Part shown: piece by piece, positions 1 through 7,630 of the stretch | Position numbering within the stretch: the stretch's first letter is position 1 | Layout of the letters: every line of letters begins with the position of its first letter | DNA from: an uncultured Oscillospiraceae bacterium | GTDB lineage: Bacteria; Bacillota_A; Clostridia; Oscillospirales; Oscillospiraceae | Reading direction: 5' to 3' | Assembly (NCBI GenBank): GCA_944387745.1 | Contig: CALXGD010000025.1 | Location: forward strand, 1-26,962 | Length of the DNA stretch: 26,962 bases | Made by a program: the position numbers and the translations under genes | The notes under the pieces: generated by a model | What the model saw: only the letters and a program-made list of their open reading frames with translations | The model's database searches: none | Told to the model about the DNA's origin: nothing

Positions 1-211
1 TCACCCCGTCGATGTGCTCCGCCTGAAACAGGGTGTCCAGCGCCCCCTTGTCCCGGATGTCCAGCTGATAGAATCTCGCCTTGGGGTGGACCGCGGCCCG
101 GAAGCCGGTCTGCAGGTTGTCGGCCACTACCACGTCGCGCCCCGCGTCAATGAGCTCATATACCGTGTGGCAGCCGATATATCCGGCTCCGCCCAATACC
201 AGAATTGCCAT
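1..211 (-). CDS. galE: UDP-glucose 4-epimerase, N-terminal part (runs off the window)
   Basis: Seen: the first 70 residues of a protein starting MAILVLGGAGYIGCHTVYEL, with the GGAGYIG dinucleotide-binding loop at residues 7-13, then a second strand ending in VVVADNLQTG, and the pattern YQLDIRD typical of extended short-chain dehydrogenases. Known: this combination matches GalE, which interconverts UDP-galactose and UDP-glucose using bound NAD in the Leloir pathway. The start ATG (209-211) follows an AAAGGAGCG ribosome site. It lies 97 bases downstream of galK on the same strand, which fits a galactose operon. The catalytic YxxxK is outside the window, so another NDP-sugar epimerase cannot be fully excluded, but the galK neighbour makes GalE the best call. 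Confidence 0.9.
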   Translation of the reverse strand, partial: MAILVLGGAGYIGCHTVYELIDAGRDVVVADNLQTGFRAAVHPKARFYQLDIRDKGALDTLFQAEHIDGV

Positions 212-253
212 AAAAATGCGCTCCTTTCTTAGATCACCCCCGGATCGAGGGGG

Positions 254-275
254 GCCGCCGCCGGACGGCGGCGGC
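254..275 (-). other. GC hairpin between galK and galE
   Basis: A perfect 9-bp inverted repeat (254-262 with 267-275) with a 4-base loop lies in the 97-base gap between galK and galE. No T-tract follows on the minus strand, so it looks like an intercistronic mRNA structure rather than a terminator. Confidence 0.45.
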
Positions 276-308
276 TGGGAAATTCAGCCCGGCCTTCTTG
301 GGGGCTGG

Positions 309-1592
309 TCAGCACAAAACGGCTCCGCCCACCGGCCGGAGAGACAGCACGTGGCAGCTGCCCGCCCCCAGGGCCCTCTCAGTTTCGGCCCGGAAGGCAT
401 CCAGAATGTCCAGCGGGACGAAGGCCTGAATGGTGCCGGCAAAGCCGCCGCCGTGGACCCGGCAGGCGCCCCGGCCTTTCAGGGCCCGCTCCGCCACCGC
501 CAGGGCCACCGCCATGGCCTGCTCCCGCACCGCTCTGGCGGGGGTGATGTTCTGCAAAAACTCCCAGGAGGAGCGGCCCGACTCCTTCACCAGAGCCAGG
601 AAGGTCTCCATGTCCTTCCTGGCCAAGGCGTCGGCCTCCTTCTCCACCCGCGCGTCGTCGGCAAAGAAGTGAAGGGCCCGGAGGACCGCCCTGTCTCCAG
701 CCTGGGCCCGCAGGGCGGGCAGCTGCTCCAGCACCTGATTCTCAGAGACCTCCCGCAGCACCTCCTTGCCAAAGAAGGCGGCCACCGCCCGCATCTCCTG
801 GGGGACGGCGGCGTACTCGCCGGTGAGGTCGGCGTGGCTGGCCCCAGAGTCGATGATGCACAGGGCGTAGCCCAGGGCAGTCAGATCCACCGCCACCGAG
901 CGGACCTGTGGCTTGGCCGGATCGGCAAAGTCGATGGCCACCGCGCCACCCACCGAGGAGGCGGTCTGATCCATCAGCCCGCTGGGTTTGCCAAAATAGA
1001 CGTTCTCCGCCCCCTGTCCCATTTGGGCGATTTCCACGGGGGTAAAGGCATCTCCGCAGAACAGGTGGTTGACAATGACCCCCAACAGCACCTCGCAGGC
1101 CGCCGATGAGGACAGGCCAGAGCCGGGGAGCACGTCGGAGACGGCGTAAGCGTCAAAGCCGGATACAGGATAGCCCCGCTGGGCGGCCAGCTCCGCCATC
1201 CCCCGCACCAGGGAGGCGGTGGTCTCATTCTCCTCGGCTCGGGGGCCCTTGCCGTCCAGGTGCACTTCAACGATAGGCCAGCCCTCCGACTGGAACCGGA
1301 TGGTGTCCGTGCCGTTGGGGGCGGCGCAGGACAGAAAGTCCAAATTTACTGCTGCGGCCAGCACCCGGCCGTGTTGGTGATCGGTGTGATTGCCGCAAAT
1401 CTCCGTGCGGCCCGGAGCGGAGCACAGAGTGACAAGGGTATCCTCCGCCGCTCCGAAGGTGCGCTGGAAACCGTCCAGCACCTGCACCACCCGCTGCCGG
1501 GCAGCGGAGAGCGCCCCGCCCCGCAGACGGGACAGAGCCCCGTCCAGTTGGCCGGTCTCCAACTGCCGGCGCACAGCACTTAGTTTTTCCAT
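309..1592 (-). CDS. galK: Galactokinase (GHMP kinase family)
   Basis: Predicted cytoplasmic ATP-dependent kinase making galactose-1-phosphate, the first Leloir step. Seen in the 427-residue product: a galactokinase-type signature GRTEICGNHTDHQHG at about residues 61-75, the GHMP phosphate loop LPGSGLSSSAA near residue 155, LMDQTASSVGG carrying the usual active-site Asp, a Tyr in DLTGEYAAVP, and the C-terminal VHGGGFAGTIQAF motif. Odd: the classical GEHTDY motif reads GNHTDH, replacing a Glu that contacts the sugar in known galactokinases, and the N-terminus before the signature is about 30 residues longer than in E. coli GalK. The start follows GAGGAAAT. It sits between mglC and galE on the same strand. 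Kinase family is near certain; galactose as substrate is inferred from context. Confidence 0.88.
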   Translation of the reverse strand: MEKLSAVRRQLETGQLDGALSRLRGGALSAARQRVVQVLDGFQRTFGAAEDTLVTLCSAPGRTEICGNHTDHQHGRVLAAAVNLDFLSCAAPNGTDTIRFQSEGWPIVEVHLDGKGPRAEENETTASLVRGMAELAAQRGYPVSGFDAYAVSDVLPGSGLSSSAACEVLLGVIVNHLFCGDAFTPVEIAQMGQGAENVYFGKPSGLMDQTASSVGGAVAIDFADPAKPQVRSVAVDLTALGYALCIIDSGASHADLTGEYAAVPQEMRAVAAFFGKEVLREVSENQVLEQLPALRAQAGDRAVLRALHFFADDARVEKEADALARKDMETFLALVKESGRSSWEFLQNITPARAVREQAMAVALAVAERALKGRGACRVHGGGFAGTIQAFVPLDILDAFRAETERALGAGSCHVLSLRPVGGAVLC

Positions 1593-1709
1593 ATAGATTT
1601 CCTCACATTCTCAATTCCGGGAACCGCAGGCCCCTTGGCACCGCAAGCGCCGCAGCCTGCGGAAAATAGGGCAGGATCCCACCGTCCCGGACATAGTTTT
1701 CCTCAAGAA

Positions 1710-1755
1710 AGCCGCTGCAAAGCAGTGGGATCTCCATATCTGCCTCGCAGCGGCT
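1710..1755 (-). terminator. Terminator-like hairpin after mglC
   Basis: A perfect 9-bp inverted repeat (1747-1755 with 1710-1718), read on the minus strand, begins 27 bases past the mglC stop and is followed by TTCTT. The loop is long (28 bases) and the T-tract short, so it may only partly stop transcription between mglBAC and galK. Confidence 0.4.
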
Positions 1756-1781
1756 CTCCGCTCTCTGTATCAATATAGGAA

Positions 1782-3437
1782 TTACTTCTTCTGCACGTAC
1801 TTCAGGCAGTCCAGCATCACAGCCACGAGAATGATAACGCCGGAGAAAATGAACTGCAGGTTGGTGTCGATGCCCAGAACGGTGAGGGAATAGGTAAGGG
1901 CGGTGAAGATAAACACGCCCACTACCACGCCGGATATCTTACCGATACCACCTGTGAAGGAGATACCGCCCACCACGCAGGCCGCGATGGCATCCATCTC
2001 CCAGCCCTGGCCATAAGCGGCGGAGCCGGAACCGATCATGCGGATGCACTCCAGCCAGGAGCCGAAGCCATACAGCACACCAGCCAGCACAAAGGCGCCC
2101 ACGGTGACCCAGAACACCGAGATACCAGAGACGGAGGCCGCCTCCGGGTTGCCGCCCACAGCATACAGATTCTTGCCGAAGGTGGTCTTGTTCCAAATAA
2201 ACCACACCACGATCACTGCGGCCACAGCCCAGAGAATGATGGTGGGGAACTTGCCGATTTTGGGGGTGATCATGCTGGGGATGGTGGAGTCAATGCCGCC
2301 GAAGGAGACGCCCTTGGTGGAGTAGGTCACCAGGCCGAAGATCACCAGCATATTGGCCATGGTGGAGATGAAGGGGTGCATCTTAAACTTGGCGGTAAAG
2401 AAGCCGGCGATGGTGGTAAAAATTGTGCATAGCACGATACATACCGCCAGAGCCAGTACCACCCGCACCAGCACCGGGAGCCCGGAAAAATCAAAGACAT
2501 GTCCGAACACGCCGCCGGTGTTGGGACCATTGTGCATCACAATGGTGGCCGCCGTCATACCCATGCCCACCATACGGCCGATGGACAGGTCAGTTCCGGC
2601 CAACAGGATGAGTCCGGCCACGCCCAGGGCCAGGAACATACGGGGCGACGCCTGGGACAAGATATTCAGGATATTATCCACCGTCAGCAGCTGTGTTCCG
2701 CCCTTGACAATGGGGGTAGCAATACACAAGCCGATGAAGATGACAATGATGGCTATATACAGGCCGTTACGCAGCAGGAAGTCCCGGCGGTTAAAGGTAT
2801 ACTTGTAGTTCTCCCAGCGCTGAGCCATGGTCTCACCAAAGGTGAACTTGGACATGCGCAGCAGGTCGATGAGGTGATATTTGTGGTCAAAGGCGGCGTG
2901 CTCCCGGTCCTTGGCCGCTTGAATATCCTTGGCCAGCTGCATCTTGGCGTCAAAGAGGCGGTTTTTATGGACGTACTTCTCATCCTTAATCTCGCCCGCA
3001 TCGCTGAGCTTGGAGAGGGTCGCCTGGTGCTCCTGATTCAACTGAGTCACCGCGGCGGTGTAGTTCTCCTGGGCAAGTGCCTTCTCCACCTGACAGCTCT
3101 CCTTCACCGCCGTATAGTAGGCGGCGTAGTGTCCATTCAGGTAGCCCTCGGCGTCGGCAATCAGCTTGTCGATTTCGCCCTTGTTTTTAGCCTCCACTGC
3201 CTTGGCCTTTTCCAGATCCTTCTGGTACTGGGCCAGCTTGGCGGCTTTCTCCTGCTGAGTATAGATCTTGTCCCGCTTCAGGCTGTCAATGCTGCTCTGA
3301 AGCTCAATGACCTGATCGGTGCCGTCCAGCCGGAGTGCGTTGATCTTTTCCTGGATACCGCCCACATACTCATCAATGGGGGCGCGCAGCTGACTCTCCT
3401 GTTCAGCCGTCAGAATTTTTGTCTTATCCGTTGCCAT
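1782..3437 (-). CDS. mglC: Galactose/methyl-galactoside ABC transporter permease with N-terminal coiled-coil extension
   Basis: Membrane channel subunit of a CUT2-type sugar importer. Seen: from about residue 222 to the end (551 residues) there are many hydrophobic helices with family motifs such as LALGVAGLILLAGTDLSIGR and AYGQGWEMDAIAACVVGG, as in MglC/RbsC permeases. Odd: classical MglC is about 336 residues and enters the membrane almost at once. Here about 220 mostly charged Lys/Glu/Gln/Ala-rich residues precede the first helix and look coiled-coil forming, with no signal peptide. Start choice: a TTG six bases upstream is also open, but GGGAGA is spaced correctly only for the ATG at 3435-3437. 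The gene follows mglA by 15 bases, so co-translation with the ATPase is expected. Confidence 0.9.
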   Translation of the reverse strand: MATDKTKILTAEQESQLRAPIDEYVGGIQEKINALRLDGTDQVIELQSSIDSLKRDKIYTQQEKAAKLAQYQKDLEKAKAVEAKNKGEIDKLIADAEGYLNGHYAAYYTAVKESCQVEKALAQENYTAAVTQLNQEHQATLSKLSDAGEIKDEKYVHKNRLFDAKMQLAKDIQAAKDREHAAFDHKYHLIDLLRMSKFTFGETMAQRWENYKYTFNRRDFLLRNGLYIAIIVIFIGLCIATPIVKGGTQLLTVDNILNILSQASPRMFLALGVAGLILLAGTDLSIGRMVGMGMTAATIVMHNGPNTGGVFGHVFDFSGLPVLVRVVLALAVCIVLCTIFTTIAGFFTAKFKMHPFISTMANMLVIFGLVTYSTKGVSFGGIDSTIPSMITPKIGKFPTIILWAVAAVIVVWFIWNKTTFGKNLYAVGGNPEAASVSGISVFWVTVGAFVLAGVLYGFGSWLECIRMIGSGSAAYGQGWEMDAIAACVVGGISFTGGIGKISGVVVGVFIFTALTYSLTVLGIDTNLQFIFSGVIILVAVMLDCLKYVQKK

Positions 3438-3452
3438 ACGCAATTTCTCCCA

Positions 3453-4961
3453 TTATAGGTATTTTGCACTCAGCCGCAGAAGCTCCTCCTGGTCCGTCTC
3501 CTTTGTGTTGACGATCCCGGAGAGATGTCCGTTGGACATGACGCCGATGCGGTTGGTGATGCCCAGGATCTCAGGCATCTCGGAAGAGACGACAATGATC
3601 GTCTTTCCCTGCTTGGCCATGTTGATGATCAGCTCATAGATCTCGTACTTGGCGCCCACGTCGATGCCACGGGTGGGCTCGTCCATCATAAAGATCTGGG
3701 GTTCCCGCTCTAGCCACTTGCCGAAGATTACCTTCTGCTGGTTTCCGCCGGAGAGACTGGTAATCATATCGTCCGGCCCCATGCATTTGGTGCGCATGAT
3801 CTTAATTTGCTTGTTGGTGGCTTTCACCATCTTGGCGTCAGACAGGGCCAGGCCGGATTTATACTGCTCCAAATTGGCAATGGTGGTGTTGAAGGTCAGG
3901 TCACACTTTAGGAACAGGCCGTTGGCCTTGCGTTCCTCCGTGATCAGGGCAAAGCCGTGTTCGATGGCCTCCTTGGCGTTGTTGAAGTTCATCAGGCGGT
4001 TCTTAAAATAGATGCGCCCCGCCGCCCGGGTGCGAACTCCGAAGATAGTCTCCAGCAGCTCAGTCCGCCCGGCGCCCACCAGGCCATAGAGGCCGAAGAT
4101 CTCTCCCTCCCGCACGTCGAAGGAGACGTCCTGAAGGTAGGGAGCGTACTTGGTGGACAGGTGCTGAATGGAGAAAATGGTCTCGCCCGGGGTATTGTCC
4201 ACCGGAGGGAATCGGCTCTCTAGAGAACGGCCCACCATGGCGGTGATCAGCTCGTTCATGTTGGTGTCCTTGGCGCTCTTGGTCATAACCAGATTGCCGT
4301 CCCGAAGGACAGAGATCTCGTCGCAGATCTCAAAGATCTCATCCATCTTGTGGGAGATGTAGATCAGGGAGATCCCCTGCGACTTGAGCATTCGCATCAT
4401 CTCAAAGAGCTTGTCTACCTCCTGCACCGTCAGGGAGGAGGTGGGCTCGTCCAAGACGATCACCTGTGAGTTGTAGGAGATGGCCTTGGCGATCTCACAC
4501 ATCTGCCGCTGGGAGACAGACATGTTCCGCATGGGCTGGGTCAAGTTCACCGTCATGCCCAGCTTGCGGAAGAGCTCGGAGGCCTTCTTTTTCATGCTGC
4601 CCTCGTCCACAACTCCCATAGAGTTGGTGGGGTAGCGGCCCAGGAACAGATTGTCGATGACGTTCCGTTCCAGGCACTGGTTCAGCTCCTGGTGGACCAT
4701 GGCGATCCCGTTCTCCAGGGCATCCTTGGGTCCGGAGAAATTGATCTCCTTCCCGTTTAAGAAAATTTTTCCCTCGTCCTTCTGATAGGTTCCGAACAGG
4801 CACTTCATCATGGTGGACTTTCCGGCGCCGTTCTCGCCCATCAGTCCCATGACCGTACCGCGCTTCACGTCCAGGTTGATGTGGTAAAGCACCCGGTTTC
4901 GACCGAAAGACTTGCACATACCGCGGATCGACAGGACGATATCGTCTTTCGCATCTGCCAT
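3453..4961 (-). CDS. mglA: Galactose/methyl-galactoside import ATP-binding protein
   Basis: Cytoplasmic energising subunit of the Mgl sugar importer; a 502-residue tandem ABC ATPase as expected for the CUT2 family. Seen: first domain with Walker A GENGAGKST (about residues 43-51), signature region MSVSQRQMCEIA and Walker B VIVLDEPTSSL. The second domain has the degenerate Walker A GLVGAGRTE usual in this family, signature LSGGNQQKVIFGKWL and Walker B IFMMDEPTRGID. No key residue appears lost. It lies between mglB (205 bases upstream, with a large hairpin between) and mglC (15 bases downstream) on the same strand. MglA versus RbsA or XylG is decided by the mglB neighbour and the galK/galE genes downstream. 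Confidence 0.93.
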   Translation of the reverse strand: MADAKDDIVLSIRGMCKSFGRNRVLYHINLDVKRGTVMGLMGENGAGKSTMMKCLFGTYQKDEGKIFLNGKEINFSGPKDALENGIAMVHQELNQCLERNVIDNLFLGRYPTNSMGVVDEGSMKKKASELFRKLGMTVNLTQPMRNMSVSQRQMCEIAKAISYNSQVIVLDEPTSSLTVQEVDKLFEMMRMLKSQGISLIYISHKMDEIFEICDEISVLRDGNLVMTKSAKDTNMNELITAMVGRSLESRFPPVDNTPGETIFSIQHLSTKYAPYLQDVSFDVREGEIFGLYGLVGAGRTELLETIFGVRTRAAGRIYFKNRLMNFNNAKEAIEHGFALITEERKANGLFLKCDLTFNTTIANLEQYKSGLALSDAKMVKATNKQIKIMRTKCMGPDDMITSLSGGNQQKVIFGKWLEREPQIFMMDEPTRGIDVGAKYEIYELIINMAKQGKTIIVVSSEMPEILGITNRIGVMSNGHLSGIVNTKETDQEELLRLSAKYL

Positions 4962-5038
4962 TCTCGTTACTCCCGTTTTTGAATATTGACAGGTTCAGGG
5001 GTCCTGAGCCCTGCCGGATGGTAAGGGCTGGATAAAGT

Positions 5039-5112
5039 GCTATTAGGGAGAATTCCTTCCGGCGGGCGGAGAACCGCCTTTTCCGCACAATGAATTCCTT
5101 CTCCCTAATAGC
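5039..5112 (-). promoter_or_regulatory. Large mglB-mglA intercistronic stem-loop
   Basis: A perfect 14-bp inverted repeat (5039-5052 with 5099-5112) encloses a second hairpin, GGCGG (5065-5069) with CCGCC (5074-5078). It sits 55 bases past the mglB stop and about 77 bases before the mglA start. Known: in binding-protein transporter operons such structures often protect the upstream message or reduce readthrough, giving more binding protein than membrane subunits. That role here is inferred. Confidence 0.6.
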
Positions 5113-5166
5113 GTTGCTCACTTATTGATCATTTTTGCACTGCCGCACGGTCCGTCTGCCGCCCAA

Positions 5167-6468
5167 TTACTGGGAGAGCAGGCCGGTGTAGGAGGCGGCG
5201 TTGTCGGTCTTTACCATGTTGATGGCGAAGGCGTCGTAGCTGCCCAGGTTGGTCAGGCGGTTGGTGATGTTGGCCTCGGTCTGGCCATCGCCGGCCACAT
5301 ACTCCACATGGAGGTTCAGCAGGTCGTCATACATCTCCAGCAGGGGCTTATAGGTGGCGCCCAGGAAGTTATCAGCGGAGTTGTAGATGTTCAGCCACGC
5401 GTTCTTCTCGGGGTGAGCGGAGGCGTCCAGCTGGTTGGAAACGGGGGCGTAGGTCACGGTGGAGACCTTGAAGTCCTCATAATTCTCAGCAGTGACAGCC
5501 ACGTTCAGAGCGTAGTAGGAGCGGGTCTCCTCGTCATAGTAGTACACGTCATCGGTAAGCACGTTGCCCGCGTCGTCGGCAGTGCTGATGCCGGCGCCCA
5601 TGTCGCCGCCGTCCAGGGCGTTGCGGATGACACGCAGGGTCAGGTAGGCCTGCACGTCGGCATGCTGGCTGATGGTGCCGCCGTAGCCGTTGGCGATGGC
5701 CTCCACCGCGTCGGAGTTGGCGTCATAGCCGAAGGTGGGCACGCCCTGGGCCTGGGACCAGCCATTGAACATAGCCATGCCCATGCCGTCGTTGTTGGAG
5801 ACCACCACGTCGATCTGATCGCCGAAGGAGGCGGACCAGGTGTTGATGGCGTTGCCGGCGGTGGAGGCGTCCCAGGTGGCGCCAGCGGAGTTCTTCATCT
5901 CCTGAGAGGCCAGCTCGCGGACGATGTAGGTGGTGCCGTCGTCGAGGGTGATCTCGCCGTCCTTCACGATGGCGGAGGAGCCGTCAGTGTTGGTGCCCAC
6001 AGGGTCGGAGTTAATAGCGCCGTTGGCGTCTACGCCGGTGCCCAGAGCAGAGCGCACGCCGCGGGTACGGGCAATGGAGTCGTTGTGGCCGATGTCGCCG
6101 ATGGCCAGCACATAGCCGATGATGCCGTCGCCGTTACGGTCGATGGTGTCGATGTTGGCCTTGATGTAGTCCAGGACCATGGTGCCCTGCAGCTCGGCGC
6201 CCTGGTTGGCGTCGAAGCCCACATAGTAGGTGTCCTCGTTGAAGGACAGGGCGGCCATGTCCAGCTCGCCGGTGGAGCTGTTGGAGGGCTGGCGGTTGAA
6301 CCACACCAGGGGCTTGTCCTTATTGGCCACGGTGGCGGTGGAGGTATCCCCGCCGCTGGAGGCGCCTCCGGAGCTGGCGGGCTGAGAGGTGGAGCTCTCT
6401 CCACCGCCGCAGGCGGCCAGACCCAGAGCCATAGCGGCAGCCAGAGTCAGTGCAAGAACTTTTTTCAT
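5167..6468 (-). CDS. mglB: Galactose/glucose-binding lipoprotein, circularly permuted
   Basis: Extracellular sugar-binding lipoprotein of the Mgl importer, 433 residues. Seen: signal peptide with lipobox LAAC (Cys20), Ser/Gly/Thr linker to about residue 48, then KPLVWFNRQPS (52-62), a calcium-loop-like DRNGDGIIGYV (110-120), GHND...R (127-134), ATWDAS (197-202), VVVSNNDGMGM (221-231) and FGYDAN (246-251), all in the order of E. coli MglB. The strand and helices that normally form the N-terminus are missing there and instead occur at residues 358-433 (NIYNSADNF, YDAFAINMVK), after a ~24-residue linker that follows the usual C-terminal end. Ligand-contact residues look kept (Asn58, His128, Asp130, Arg134, Trp199, Asp249, Asp366, Phe368). 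Start chosen at the ATG following AGGAGA and opening the signal peptide. Confidence 0.92.
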   Translation of the reverse strand: MKKVLALTLAAAMALGLAACGGGESSTSQPASSGGASSGGDTSTATVANKDKPLVWFNRQPSNSSTGELDMAALSFNEDTYYVGFDANQGAELQGTMVLDYIKANIDTIDRNGDGIIGYVLAIGDIGHNDSIARTRGVRSALGTGVDANGAINSDPVGTNTDGSSAIVKDGEITLDDGTTYIVRELASQEMKNSAGATWDASTAGNAINTWSASFGDQIDVVVSNNDGMGMAMFNGWSQAQGVPTFGYDANSDAVEAIANGYGGTISQHADVQAYLTLRVIRNALDGGDMGAGISTADDAGNVLTDDVYYYDEETRSYYALNVAVTAENYEDFKVSTVTYAPVSNQLDASAHPEKNAWLNIYNSADNFLGATYKPLLEMYDDLLNLHVEYVAGDGQTEANITNRLTNLGSYDAFAINMVKTDNAASYTGLLSQ

Positions 6469-6538
6469 AATAATTCTCCTTTTCTTATGTTTTAAATGGG
6501 CTGAGGCCTCATCCCCAGCTTCCATTCAACATACCCTC

Positions 6539-6567
6539 ATACTAGAGGAAAAAGGCCGAAAAAACAA
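6539..6567 (-). promoter_or_regulatory. Sigma-A promoter of mglBAC
   Basis: On the minus strand TTGTTT (6562-6567) and TAGTAT (6539-6544) are separated by exactly 17 bases, about 70 bases before the mglB start in an AT-rich gap. This would let mglBAC be transcribed separately from the upstream sensor genes. Confidence 0.55.
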
Positions 6568-6652
6568 GGGAAAAAACCACCGATAACAGGGCAAATATTT
6601 ATTCTGGCTGAAGGATCTGTAAAAAATTCTCCACACAAATTGTGCACTGTCA

Positions 6653-7630
6653 CTAATCATCCCAGGAGTCAAAGGCAAATAGTGCCTTTTGACTGTCCAC
6701 TGTAAACAGATTTTTTCGGTTGACGATCTGGGTGGAGGTATCCACCGTCTCCTCCAGCTCCCCGCCGCGGCCGGACAAAAGCATGTAGGCGCTCTCCACC
6801 CCAAGATACCCCATAGCATAGGGGTTCTGCACGATGAGGGCATCCACGCTGCCCTCCTGAAGGCCGTCCACAGTGGCCACATTGGAGTCAAAGCCCACCA
6901 CAAACACCTCCTCTGACCGGTTCAGCTTCTCCACAGCCCGGGCCACCCCCACGCTGATCGGTTCGTTGAAGGCCAGCAGCACATTGATCTCCGGGTGCTC
7001 CCGCAGAAGGGCCTCTGTATCTGCCTGGGCCCGGTCCGCCTCCGTCAGAGTATTGACCACAGCGGTCACCTGAGCCCGGCCGCTCCCCAACAGGGTGGCC
7101 GTCGCCCCCTTCTGCCGCTCCTGACCATTGGCGGTGCCCACGTCAAAGTTGATCATCCCCACCGCCAGAGTGCCCTCCACTTCCTCCAGGGCGGCCTGGG
7201 CTGCCATTTGTCCGGCGGCGTAGTTGTCTGTTCCGATATAGGTCCTCACCTGCTGGGAGTCCACGCTGCTGTCAATGGCCACAATCTGCACGCCCGCCTG
7301 GGCCGCCGCGTCAATGGCGGCGGCGTTCTCCTCATGGTCAATGGCGGAAAACACAATGGCCCCCGCCCCTGCCTCCACCGCCTGGGCAATCATCTGATTT
7401 TGGGTCTCATAGTCCTCCTCTGTCTCCGGTCCTGTCAGCGTGAGGGAGAGGTTATACTCCACAGCGGCGGCCTCCGCCCCCGCAAAGACGGAGCGCCAAA
7501 ACTCCGTCTGTGTGGATTTGGCAATGAGTGCCACAGAGCGCTCGGGGGTGTCAACCTGCTCCCCGGTGCAGCCCACCAAACAGAGGAGCGCCGCCGCGCT
7601 CCAGAGTACGGCCCGTCTAATTTTCTCCAT
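6653..7630 (-). CDS. Sugar-binding lipoprotein (RbsB/PBP1 type), likely sensor partner of the histidine kinase
   Basis: A 325-residue lipoprotein. Seen: short signal peptide with lipobox LVGC (Cys21), then a periplasmic-binding-protein type 1 fold with RSVALIAKSTQTEFWRSV, AGAGAIVFSAIDHEENAAAI, VQIVAIDSSVD, NVLLAFNEPISVGVARA and VFVVGFDSN, in the canonical, unpermuted order. The start ATG follows CAGGAGGG and overlaps the kinase gene's 3' end by 14 bases, implying translational coupling. No permease or ATPase is coupled to it. Known: in Clostridia a binding protein encoded with a LytS/YesM-type kinase can act as extracellular sugar sensor (the XylFII-LytS pair). I infer the same role here, with mglBAC as target; the ligand is unknown. 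Confidence 0.82.
   Translation of the reverse strand: MEKIRRAVLWSAAALLCLVGCTGEQVDTPERSVALIAKSTQTEFWRSVFAGAEAAAVEYNLSLTLTGPETEEDYETQNQMIAQAVEAGAGAIVFSAIDHEENAAAIDAAAQAGVQIVAIDSSVDSQQVRTYIGTDNYAAGQMAAQAALEEVEGTLAVGMINFDVGTANGQERQKGATATLLGSGRAQVTAVVNTLTEADRAQADTEALLREHPEINVLLAFNEPISVGVARAVEKLNRSEEVFVVGFDSNVATVDGLQEGSVDALIVQNPYAMGYLGVESAYMLLSGRGGELEETVDTSTQIVNRKNLFTVDSQKALFAFDSWDD

Noticed and set aside
5125..6495. A 456-codon open frame on the plus strand opposite mglB, Gly/Val-rich
   Set aside because: It mirrors the mglB codon pattern; no motifs or ribosome site, while mglB is clearly real.
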